From: Heliopora coerulea
Lineage: Eukaryota > Cnidaria > Anthozoa > Scleralcyonacea > Helioporidae
DNA: 64,000 nt
Assembly (NCBI GenBank): GCA_030142905.1
Contig: JASJOG010000065.1
Coordinates: 388,501 to 452,500, forward strand
Direction of reading: 5' to 3'
Positions 11,101-19,954 of this stretch are shown here, one piece after another. A program made the position numbers and the translations under genes. A model generated the notes under the pieces. It worked only from the letters and a program-made list of their open reading frames with translations, searched no databases and was not told the DNA's origin. The stretch's first letter is position 1. Every line of letters begins with the position of its first letter.

Positions 11101-14100
11101 GTCGAAAACGATCGAACTTTGTCGAATTTAATAATGATTAGGTTCGGCACATGATAAGTTCGACATTTGAAGCAGGCCTCATACGATTGGTAAATAGGTT
11201 TTTTTTAAAGATTTAAGACGAAGTATTCAAGATTTCAGCAACCAACGATCATACAAGAACCTAATTTTTCCAGCAGTGATGCAAAAAGCTCGTCTAGAAT
11301 TTCACGTATATATAAAAACTGTTAACTATCATACGTTTCGTTGACGTATTTCTTTAATATATACATAAATATTTACAAGAGATTTAACTGTAATTTTTGT
11401 CTCTGGCAAGAGTCACTCCTCTGAGAACAAAATATCAAGAAGATTACAAAGAGATCTTGCCCGTAATAAACTGTCAATCAAGTTAACACCAACAGTGTGT
11501 TTCCGGTATGTCAACGAATCACACAAGCCTCTACATTAATGAGTGAGTTGTAAATTATGCTTTTATAGTGATTTTCAACAAAAGCAGTGGTCGATTTAAC
11601 GGCAAGCACGTTTAATTAGAGTCAAAACCATAGTAACTTCTGTCCTGCCACAAGAAAGTACGACAGACCGTCCAACCTAAGGACCTTACCGAGAACATTT
11701 TGAAATCTTGATGTCCTGAAACACGATTTCTAGCAATGCCAGAGGATAACTTCTATACTGAGCGCTTGTTTTTTATGAAAAATGCTACTGCGATGAAAGA
11801 CAAAGTATCCCAATTCCTCAGACTGAGATATATTCATCGAGACGGAGTTCGAGAAATCGGATTTTACCGACTTATTAAACAGCAACCATTTTAATTTATG
11901 TCCTGTTCTTTTCGTCCACTTTTCTACCACTGGCACCATCTTTTTAACCCGGCCTCTAATTAGAATTTGACTAAAATATGTTCCTAGGCTTGTTTACCCT
12001 TGAAGCAGATGTCAAATTTGGGATTTTTCCAATCCCGACAGCATATCAGTCGGGATTTGGGATTTTCAAGCAAAATCGGAATGGTTCAACAGCCTGGTAC
12101 GAATTTTTATAGTTGGAAAATTTTTAACAGAGAATTTGTCGAGCAAACAGAAATGCCTGCGTTGTCACCTGTTCCCTTGACAACTTCAGAGTAGCGGCCC
12201 TGTATGCTCGCCCTTGAGAAAGCTTGTGCAGCGCTACGCCTTAAATTACTCCTAGAAAACTCTTAGCGGGGCTGCCATGCCATGCTGATGCCTTGTCAAC
12301 GATCCTTACAGCAGGAATGTGCCACGATATGAAAAAGTTCCTTTCAGTTGGCCAAAATGCCCTTATATATGTCAATCGTAGGTACTGCTGGGTGCCCTTT
12401 TAGATCCTGGAGGAAACGCTGAAAACTGCGCGAGAATTCGACCATCCAAAAGATCAACTGTCGACTAGTTTTCCAAAATCCATACGTGTAATTTCTGTAC
12501 AATGTTTTACTGGAAATGAAAATCCGAACAAGGTGAATAACGGTCAATATTTACCAAGTTATTAGGGTTCTTATTAATAGCTGGTAACCAGTTATTTTTA
12601 CCGGCTATGTAAGCAAATGTTACCGGCTATTTTCGGGCATCACTTACCGAAATTACTCACCCAACGTCTTATGTTTAAAATCTATCGTTTTTCAGAGGAG
12701 TTTTACCTCCTTTAAATTATTCCTTTTCTCGAGTGTTGTGAAGACGTGTATCTGACCTTATTGCTTTGAAAATGCTTCATGTGATGAAGAAATGAAGTAA
12801 TGATTTTGCCGACAATTATTTAGAATAAAAATGGTAATGCTTCTTTTAAGAAGTACTTGTGAAAGAGTGGGCTGGGACGAGTCCGAAAACCCTTTGGATT
12901 GCTGAAAACCCAGGAGCTCTCAGGGTTTCGCCCAACGCCGGACCCACACATCCCGGCATAGGGAAATGTTACCTACATGCAGTAACCCGCGATTGTCAGC
13001 TTTTTGCTGCCTTTGAAGAAACGTAACAAGAACCCTGAACTAATGAAACTTTCTGGAAAAATTCTGTCATTTCAGGTGACGCTAAGTTTATTATACAACA
13101 AATATAAAATGAATTGAATACGATAATTGTCTTGATGAATGAAATCACTATGGTATAACTATCTTAATCAACGAGATCACCATTCTTAGATTACCAGAAA
13201 TGCATTACAGAATGCATTCATTCCTACAGTGGCCTTTTAGAATTTTGTTCTTTCCAATACCAGTTGATTTTCTTTAGCAGAGGAAGACATTCAGGGATTA
13301 ATGGGAGATTAATACAAGAAAGTCACCATAGTGTGGAATAAATGACTGAAACCACACAGAGAAATAAAAGTTAACATAAAGAATTACCTATTTTCAAGCT
13401 CCGAGATATCGGCTTGTAAATTCAAATACCATTTCTCAGCTTGAGAGAAGACCTGCCTCAAAAGCAGCACATTAGTGTGTGCAGTGTTGATCAGTTCAGA
13501 TTCAACCTCTCCTCGGACGACAGTTTGCAGACCATCAAGCATATCGATTACTTCTTCAACTGTATAGGTATTTTCCACAAAACTAAAACAAAAAGCCACA
13601 ATCAAACATGAGATGGACGCAACATGGAGAATGCATTGTGCTGTACTGCATTGTTTTAAACTGTACCGTACCCCACACACGCCTTTTCGTGAGCAAAAGG
13701 GCGTGCGTGTGGTGATTCGCACGCGCAAATCAACTTGCGCGTGTGAATCGTACGGATGTTTAAATTGATCCGTTATGACTTGGAAATACCATGAAAACAA
13801 ATCATTTTACCTCATTCATCATGTTACTAAGGTTATTGTCTGCACTTTAGCAGTCAATCAAAACACACTTACCGTAAAACAACAGCAAAGGAAAAATTTA
13901 CAAACAATGCTATTTTTTCAAACGGTTCATCTTTATGTTAATCACCTTCTTTGCTTTCCGCTTCAAAAGGATCGTGATTACAATCGTGAAAAATATCAGA
14001 ACCTTCAGAATATTCTCAACGCATTGATTGCTGCTTTCTTCTAAACCCAATAGTACTGTGCCAAACTTAATATAATTTCGTTGAGCACTTTGGTCGAGTC

Positions 14101-17100
14101 CTATCTTGCGGCAGATAATATTGCTCAGAAATGATTGGCCAAACTTATAATAGCGTTGTTCCTATAGTTCTTTTCATCTGTCCAGTTTTTTGGGTCAAAA
14201 AAAAAAAAATCACCATCGCTTATGCGCTGTCCTCAGCATCTCCGATTCGGTGGTTTAAAAGCCTGAACAGATTAGCTTTTGCGCTTTTTTACGCATCACT
14301 AGTTTTCAACCTGTTGTGGTTGTTCAGACTACGCATCTTTTCAAAACTGATGCAAACTAATCACCCGTGAGCAGAAATTTTTCATGATAATCTGACACTG
14401 CCGAAGTCAACTAAAAAATGTTAACTCGAGCGGGATTTGAACTCCCACCTTCGGGACTCGATAGTTCAAAAGGGAGAGCGGGGGACCGGTGTCCCGAAGA
14501 TGTGAGTTCAAATCCCGCTCGGGTCAACATTTTTCAGTTCATTTCGGCAGCGTCAGATTATCACGAAAAATATCTGCTAATGTGTATCTCTGAGGATGAT
14601 TCTGAAATAAAAACTAATCTCCCGTGTTTGGCTGCTTTTAACCCTTCCCCTTCCTTCAAAATATCCTATGAGAGGGAAAACATCCCTTCATTTTACTGTC
14701 AGCCTAAAACGCTCAAACGAGCTATAGATAGCTATTAAAAACTTCGTCATTGGTGCCAACGGAGATCACTAGCTCCAACAAAGGAAGTGTAATTGTCAGT
14801 TTCACCTCATAGGCAAGGGGACCAAGAAGACATGAAGATGACCTTTCACGCGTGCGACAAATAGCACGCTCAGTTTGGTTTGCGCGTGTGCCAACGCGTG
14901 CGCGTGCGATCACATGCGTCAAACGAAAAGGACTGCATACAGAACAGCTCCACACTGCACTGTGCTGTATTGTTCTTTATAACATAAAATGTATCCCACA
15001 CATGCTTTAATTGGACTAGCCTCATTCCATCTCAGACTACAGAGACGCACTGACGTCATTTTCATCTTGCATTAGAGTACAGAGATATGGATGACAACAC
15101 GAAAACTCAAAACAACCGTGGTTATTTTCCAAAACCAATAGAAAATAGCTTTTGTGTCTGTACACTGTGACAGAAATATTCATGCCACATGAATTTACAC
15201 CGGAAAAATACCAGAAAACACGCAGCTATACCTCACGTTTTCATTACCATGGGCATTTTTCTGGCTGAAATAGCACCATTTATGTTTCTATCACAGCACA
15301 GGGATACTCAAACTATTTTCTATTTGTTAAGTACTGGGCTGAACTGTATTTCATCACATAGTACTGCACGGAATTATCCAGAATTCAAAGATGGTGCACA
15401 CTTAAAAATGATGAGGCTAATACAGCTCTACTGAGGAAAGGGCAGGAGCATGTTCCCTCCTGACAAATTTTTAATCCTAGGCATCAAATCTTGCATCCTG
15501 AGAGCAACTAAGGGCATATTTGTATAAAAAGACATTTAAATGCTGCTACTGTATTGCAGCACTCTTGTGACAAAGACATGGCCAGAAACTCACTTCTGTC
15601 ATAATGAATTTCACTTAATAAGTCCTGCAATCAACTGTAAAATCAACAGATGACCATGCAAAATCTATTTTATCATGACTTCTTCAAACAAAAAATAATA
15701 AAGTAATTAATTAGTCAATTAATAAATTGGGGAATGCTAGTCAAGGTGGCTACCTCATCTGCCTTATACTGGCAAAAGACATGGTATTGGTACAGTTAGT
15801 ATTGCAATGCAGCTTGCATTACCCTGTATTATATACCTGTAGTTATATTCATTTGCATTCCATTGTACTTCACAGCATGTAACTGCATTGTGTATTGTAC
15901 TTACTGTGTTGCATTGTAATATAGTATATTATATGTACATAAGAGTGTTGATATTGAAACAAGAAGTTTGTTGAAAAACATGGTGGTAGCTGAGTCTTTG
16001 ACTAACACCAACATGTTTTCATATCTGATTAAACATTCTTTTTTTATATGTACAGGGTGTATGCTGCAGCAAAAAGAATCTACATTTATGGAGAAAGTCA
16101 GGATCAGTTCAAAGTTGTTGATATATGTTACCAGTAGTTCTGATTAACTGAGATCACATCTCCAAACTAACATCTTAGCATTTACCAGTAGTTTTTTTCT
16201 GTTTTATTCATGAATGAATGAATGAATAAATAATAATATTTAATCAGGAAGCTTTTTCATAATAAATGATTTTCAAAAAGGACCTGAGTTAATATATTAC
16301 AAAACACATACAAACCTAAGTATATAAAATTGAAAAAGAAATAAAAATAAATAGAAGCTAAAAACTAAGAGTGCTGTAAAATATTCAGCATTATAATTTT
16401 AAAAAGTTTAATATTTGTCGTAGTTCTAATATCTATGTCAAGACTGTTCCAGTTGTCCACTGCTTGATAGCACATTCTCTGCTTACCCCAATTACGTGTA
16501 ACATGGGGTAATCTCACCTTATCTTTATTTCTCATGTTGTAACCATGCACGTCTCCTACTGTTAATAAATCAATAGAGTGATGTGTGTAACCATTTACAC
16601 ATTTATATATAAATAGACATCTATGGTAAAATCTTCTTTGTTCTAATATAATCCATTTTAATGAATCAAGTGCTTCAGAGGTGGATGAATATAATGGTCT
16701 ATCCAGAATAATCTTAGCAGCCTTATTTTGTAATATCTGCAAGTTATTCATTAGTGTGGTATTGTTTTTATCTCCCCATACAATATCCGCATAATCAAAC
16801 AAAGGGAGAACTAAACCATTATAAAATAAAACTTGTGCTTTAAAGGGTAACATGTGCTTGATTCTTCTTAAAAGCCCTAGCCTTTGATTAATTTTGGACG
16901 TTAAGTAATCTATATGATTTGACCATGTAAGATCATTGGATAAAAACACCCCTAAATATTTAAAACTATTTACATTACTAATTTTATGATTAAAAATAGA
17001 TACAGACAACGTCCTTATATTTCCAAGCATGCGACTGCTGCCAATTAACATACATTCAGTTTTTTCAAGATTTAGAGTTAACCTGTTATCGTTCAACCAC

Positions 17101-19954
17101 ATGGCAACAGTTAAAAGATCATCATTCAATTCTTTTTCCAATTCTTGGAGATTTGAGTTATAACAGTAAATTACCACATCATCAGCATAAAGTAGCATTT
17201 TGGAATTTGTAACCGTAGTTGGCAAGTCATCAATATAAATGATAAATAATAGTGGACCCAAGATGCTACCTTGGGGCATGCCAACAGTAATTGGAAGAGC
17301 ATCTGAAATTTCGTTATCATAAGAAGTTCGTTGTTTTCTATTGCTGAGATATGACTGGAACCACTGGATAGTAGATGGAGAAATACCAAGCTTTGACAAT
17401 TTGTCAAGCAATATGCCGTGGTTTACAGTATCAAACGCTTTATGTAAGTCCAGAAATACTGCACCACAGAACTTCCCCTTTTCCATGTTGTGTAGAATTT
17501 CATCCATGAAATTAGATAAAGCAGTTTCTGTCAAACGCTTTTGCCTGAAACCATATTGCATGTTAGAGAGTAAATTATATGAGTTCAGATATTCATACAG
17601 TTGTAAGTACACAGCTTTTTCCAAGATCTTACTAAGGGTAGGCAATATTGAAATCAGCCGATAATTTGTCGGATCTGTTCTCTCTCCAGAATTCATTTGA
17701 TCGAATTGACAGATTTAACAATTTAGTAATTGAGGGACATATTGAATGGGCAGCACATTTCAGCAATCTTGCACTGATTTTATCTAGACCAATCGCTTTA
17801 TTTGTTTTAAGAGAAAGTAGTTGTTGAAGCACTGTTGATTCATCCAGTTTAAGCAAATGAAATGAGTTATCTGGCAGATCTGTCACAATCTCATTTGAAA
17901 TATTAGTAGGTGTTATTTTGTCTGCAAGGATTTTTCCAATGGACACAAAATACAAATTAAAAGCTGAAGCAATGGACGTTGAAGTAGAGTACTGAACACC
18001 ATCTGAAATAATACATTGTGGATTTGAGGTTTTCACACCACAACTGGCAGCTTCGTGTACCGCCTTCCAAATTTTCTTTGAATCACCTTTTGCCTCTTCA
18101 ATTGCATTACAATACTAGTTTGATTTTGTAATTTTTATTTCTCGAGTGATGTAATTCCTCAGTTTTCTGTACATTTTCCAGTGACTAATTGAGTTAGTTT
18201 TAATGGCTTTCCAGTGATGGTAATCATGGTCTCACATTGCTTCACTAATTTTGTTATTCATCCATGGTGATGGTATTCCCTTCACACGGCGTTTCTTTAT
18301 TGGTGCATGCTTATCTGCAATCTCAGAGAATAGGCAATTCCAGGTGTGTAGAGCATCATCAATGTTTTCCTCGATGTCAAGAATACTCCATGGAACGTTA
18401 TTAAGATCTCTATTAAATGAATTGACATCGAAATGTTTGTAGGAGCGGTATTCCATTGTTCTCGGTTTTGCCTTTGGGACACCAACTTTCAGTATACAAA
18501 AGATTAAATAGTGGTCACTTAGTGAGATTGAGATGACTCCAGAGTCAACAAGACGATGCTCATTATATACAAAAACCACATCAATTAATGACCGAGCGGT
18601 GTCCATTACTCAAGTAGGCTCTTTTATCAGTTGTGTTAGGTCCATTGTGTGCATAAAATTTAAAAGCTTTTGTTTTTCACTTGAACCAGCTTTCGAATTT
18701 GATAGCATGTTTACATTAAGATCACCCAAAAACACCAAATCAGATTTTTCTAAGTCCAAGGCAGGCATGCAGCTCTGTAAGTCAGAAAGAAAGTCATCAA
18801 AGTTTTTATCCAGGGCTCTATAGGCACTACAAATTATTGTTGGTTTACACTTTGCCCGAGTAAGTTCAATCCATAAGCATTTGCTTTGGCCAACATCTAT
18901 ATTGTATTGGACATGAAAAGGCAAACCAACTCAAACAAAAATAGCCACTCCACCATAACCTTTCTTTGCTCCAATTCTGTCCTTTCTGACACAAACAAAT
19001 CCAGGCAGTGATATTTCAAAGTCTTGTATGGATTCGTCTAACCAGGTTTCAGATAACGTTAGTATATCAATCATATTACTGTCCAATCCTTCCAAGTGCA
19101 ACGAATCAGATTTATGTCGAAGACTCTGAATGTTTAAATGGGCTATCTTTAGTCCTCGTATGGATTTTAAATCATCCAAACTTACAAAACCAGGGTTAAC
19201 TTCAACATCGCCAGAAAGAGCTATTAATACCAATGCGAGAGACCCATGTTGTATCAGCTAGCAAAACATATAGCCTTTTTCATATCCGTTTAATGCATCT
19301 CCCCCAGTCGACTGTTTATTTCGAGAAGAGAAGTTAGCCATTTCAACTCTAGTATTCGATTGTGAAACATAATATACATCACTATCCGTAAAGATGGTGC
19401 TATGCCAAATAGCAGTATAATTTGAATTGTTAAAAATCAAAAAAATACAGAGAATGAGACAAATATTTCTAGACGTAGTTGAGGCACATCCGCCCACCAT
19501 ATTGGAGTATTATTCATATATTTTAAAGTACAGTATGCAATGACACACTGCACTGCACAGTGTCTTGTATCATGCTTACATGTATAGCTAGGTATCAAAA
19601 ATATGCATGATAATAAAAATGCACATACATGTACTGGTAACTTATGTCACATATATAAGCTTAGTTCTGCAGAAACAAGCCAGCAGTTTTCTACTGTACT
19701 ATGTCCAATATTAACTCCCCTAAGCAGTGAACTTGACATCAATAAAAAGTACATTTCACAATAAGATTCCATGAAATGGAGCTCTTATTGTGGTTTATCT
19801 TTCTAGCACTGAAATCCAAATTAACTCACCGGCTATCCTTAAACTCTTTAAAAGAGGCTTCAATAGAGTGCAGGCATTGTCCACGATTGTAACGTGCAAA
19901 CCTCAAATATTTTATAATTGTATCTTGATGGTGATCATTTATCCCAATATCTGT
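2106..19954 (-). CDS. LZTFL1: LZTFL1 homologue (leucine zipper transcription factor-like 1), partial gene, 5 exons seen
   Basis: LZTFL1 is a cytoplasmic coiled-coil protein that binds the BBSome and controls its entry into cilia; human LZTFL1 is about 299 residues. Five minus-strand exons (19830-19954, 13388-13582, 9079-9145, 6198-6278, 2106-2171) join in frame at all four junctions, each with AG acceptor and GT donor. Hallmarks are DHHQDTIIKYLRFARYNRG, ESELINTAHTNVLLLRQ, AEKWYLNLQADISELENR and EINRLQEENAKLKEK, closely matching vertebrate LZTFL1 in order and spacing. They give about 178 residues covering the N-terminal two thirds. The exon with the start codon and the C-terminal coiled-coil exons were not found. 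Introns are swollen by transposons; the LINE in the 6.2 kb intron is on the same strand. Confidence 0.95.
2172..3299. other. LZTFL1: LZTFL1 intron
   Basis: No exon found. Around 2285-2390 there are loose CCTAACCC-like words, too irregular to call telomeric. Around 2490-2720 TTCGTCT/AGACGAA words recur on both strands without a clear unit. Confidence 0.5.
3300..4050. repeat. Diverged foldback repeat in LZTFL1 intron
   Basis: About 3340-3510 and 3790-3960 are imperfect inverted copies: GTTTCCACGGCAACAACAGT on the left answers ACTGTTGTTGCCAAGGAAAC on the right, and AAACTTGGCAGAGAAGG answers TTTCTACCCTGCCAAACT. A 150-codon reading frame spans the right arm and is probably fortuitous. No family identified. 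Confidence 0.5.
4051..5988. other. LZTFL1: LZTFL1 intron, no feature recognised
   Basis: AT-rich intronic DNA. A short hairpin (TGTCCCATGGATA ... TATACCTGGGACA, about 5057-5092) and a G-run at 5745-5760 are the only structures noticed. Confidence 0.45.
5989..6115. repeat. Small palindromic MITE-like element
   Basis: 127 bp bounded by TTATTGACC and GGTCAATAA. The inner arms CCAGTGAAATATCGGACC and GGTCCGATATTTCACTAG are near-perfect inverted repeats around a GC-rich loop. No clear target duplication, so the superfamily is not assigned. Confidence 0.6.
6198..6278 (-). CDS. LZTFL1: LZTFL1 exon (81 bp, phase 0/0)
   Basis: Acceptor ttttcttttag before ACC, donor ATG|gtgagt. It encodes a 27-residue linker with PLSDGGGSALLQM, matching human PLNEGG...ELLN. 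It joins in frame to the flanking exons. Confidence 0.9.
6500..6860. repeat. Dispersed repeat X, copy 1
   Basis: Diverged but collinear with 9395-9790. Shared blocks include TTTTCACGACTG, CATACGGTCAGCGGCG, GTTTACCTGCGGTA and TCGAAGGCT. No coding capacity or terminal repeats were seen. Confidence 0.65.
6949..7262. mobile_element. hAT-type MITE, 314 bp, TSD aacacgac
   Basis: Inverted termini CAGTGGCGGACACT and AGTGTCCGCCACTG are flanked on both sides by the same 8-mer aacacgac (6941-6948 and 7263-7270). An 8-bp duplication with CAGTGGCG-type ends is diagnostic of hAT. There is no transposase; a GC palindrome (GGGGGCGATCGCCCCC) lies near the right end. Short reading frames inside are not genes. 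Confidence 0.9.
7271..9078. other. LZTFL1: LZTFL1 intron, no feature recognised
   Basis: No exon with splice signals and no repeat shared with the rest of the window. Confidence 0.45.
9079..9145 (-). CDS. LZTFL1: LZTFL1 exon (67 bp, phase 2 to 0)
   Basis: Acceptor aaattttacag, donor CAG|gtatat. The first base completes the Arg codon opened by the upstream exon. It encodes ELIKEIAKFEEREFSVKK, matching human ELLEQVAEFEKAE. Confidence 0.9.
9193..9289. repeat. Hairpin with 18-bp arms
   Basis: CAACACCAAGGGAGGGAT and ATCCCTCCCTTGGTGTTG are exact inverted repeats about 60 bp apart. The minus strand contains GCTCGAAACGTC, which resembles the 3' half of a hammerhead, but the CUGANGA core is absent. 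Confidence 0.6.
9331..9360. repeat. (TA)n microsatellite
   Basis: About 24 bp of uninterrupted TA followed by TGTATATA. Confidence 0.9.
9395..9790. repeat. Dispersed repeat X, copy 2
   Basis: Collinear with 6500-6860 in the same orientation (TTTCACGACTG, CATACGGTCAGCGGCG, GTTTACCTGCGGTA). A short hairpin GGAAGGGCGCTGCGCCCTTCC lies at its left end. Confidence 0.65.
9791..10445. other. LZTFL1: LZTFL1 intron, no feature recognised
   Basis: A 79-codon reading frame at 10208-10447 runs into the following repeat and has no family signature; it is not considered a gene. Confidence 0.45.
10446..10700 (-). repeat. tRNA-like foldback repeat, copy 2 (single unit)
   Basis: Minus-oriented unit of the family at 421-958. 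The tRNA-like core is at about 10525-10595 and is more diverged (GACTCTAGCCAGATTTAAACCC). The outer conserved blocks GAGATACATGAACAGAAAT and GAGAGGATGTGCAGTGTTTC are kept. Confidence 0.8.
10701..13387. other. LZTFL1: LZTFL1 intron
   Basis: Nothing genic. At 11060-11165 the word AAGTTCGAC or its complement recurs several times, suggesting an old repeat remnant. Confidence 0.45.
13388..13582 (-). CDS. LZTFL1: LZTFL1 exon (195 bp), most conserved block
   Basis: Acceptor gttttag, donor AATAG|gtaattc. The first base completes an Arg codon and the exon ends with two bases of the next Arg codon. It encodes YTVEEVIDMLDGLQTVV, ESELINTAHTNVLLLRQ and WYLNLQADISELEN, nearly identical to vertebrate LZTFL1. 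Confidence 0.95.
13672..13749. repeat. Two adjacent hairpins
   Basis: CCACACACGCCTTTT / AAAAGGGCGTGCGTGTGG and GATTCGCACGCGCAA / TTGCGCGTGTGAATC are inverted repeats side by side, 75 bp in all. Likely a small foldback element. Confidence 0.6.
13750..14370. other. LZTFL1: LZTFL1 intron, no feature recognised
   Basis: No splice-flanked exon. Two short reading frames have no recognisable motif. Confidence 0.45.
14371..14612. repeat. tRNA-like foldback repeat, copy 3 (collapsed palindrome)
   Basis: A minus half-unit is joined directly to a plus unit (tRNA-like core about 14456-14525). CTCGAGCGGGATTTGAACTC on the left is answered by GAGTTCAAATCCCGCTCGGG on the right, so the element is almost a perfect cruciform of about 220 bp. 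Confidence 0.8.
14990..15320. repeat. Dispersed repeat Y, copy 1
   Basis: Shares TGACGTCATTTTCATCTTGCATTAGAGTACAGAGA-type order, TTTTTCTGGCTGAAAT and ATGTTTCTATCACAGCACAG with 22430-22700 in the same orientation. Contains inner inverted blocks (TTTCTATCACAG / CTGTGACAGAAAT). Family not identified. Confidence 0.65.
15321..16204. other. LZTFL1: LZTFL1 intron, no feature recognised
   Basis: AT-rich; simple GTATTGCATTG-like words around 15795-15930. Confidence 0.45.
16365..18036 (-). pseudogene. LINE reverse transcriptase
   Basis: The longest open frame of the window (16365-17696, 443 codons) carries the RT core: AFDTVNHGILLDKL (motif A), GMPQGSILGPLLFIIYIDDL (motif B) and LLYADDVVIY, with the catalytic YADD intact. 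Upstream (17697-18036) the frame shifts: the pre-RT segment LKTNKAIGLDKISARLLKC is in another frame. The segment normally found between it and NYRLISILPTLSKILEK is missing roughly ten codons. The C-terminal domain ends at the stop at 16365. The core could have been functional; the whole protein could not be made. Confidence 0.88.
18232..19233 (-). pseudogene. LINE endonuclease with 2A-like motif
   Basis: One reading frame broken by three TGA codons (18931, 18610 and 18232), each where CGA (Arg) would be expected. Apurinic-endonuclease motifs are clear: IAHLNIQSL, LSETWLD, GGVAIFV, FLGDLNVNM and LSDHYLIF. At the N-terminus lies ALSGDVEVNPGF, a 2A-like ribosome-skipping motif; the normal ending is NPGP, so the last residue is changed to F. 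2A motifs at this position are known in CR1/L2-type LINEs. Confidence 0.85.
19258..19500 (-). pseudogene. LINE 5' leader reading frame
   Basis: An 80-codon frame that ends in a stop just upstream of and in line with the 2A-like segment. It has a hydrophobic stretch (NICLILCIFLIFNN). Probably the N-terminal part of the LINE polyprotein or its 5' leader; no domain recognised. Confidence 0.45.
19830..19954 (-). CDS. LZTFL1: LZTFL1 exon 2 (125 bp)
   Basis: Acceptor ttattaatag before ACA, donor CCG|gtgagt. It encodes INDHHQDTIIKYLRFARYNR, then FKEFKDSR, matching the human N-terminal LNEHHQNEV...FARSKRG. The human protein has about five residues before this point, so only a tiny start exon is missing upstream. 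Confidence 0.92.

Larger units (their letters stand above)
16205..19510 (-). mobile_element. CR1/L2-like non-LTR retrotransposon, decayed
   Basis: About 3.3 kb on the minus strand, within the LZTFL1 intron between exons 19830-19954 and 13388-13582. Order 5' to 3': leader reading frame, 2A-like motif, apurinic endonuclease, reverse transcriptase, then an (ATTC)n tail at 16208-16232, which is typical of CR1/L2 3' ends. Interrupted by several stops and a small deletion, so inactive. Confidence 0.88.
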
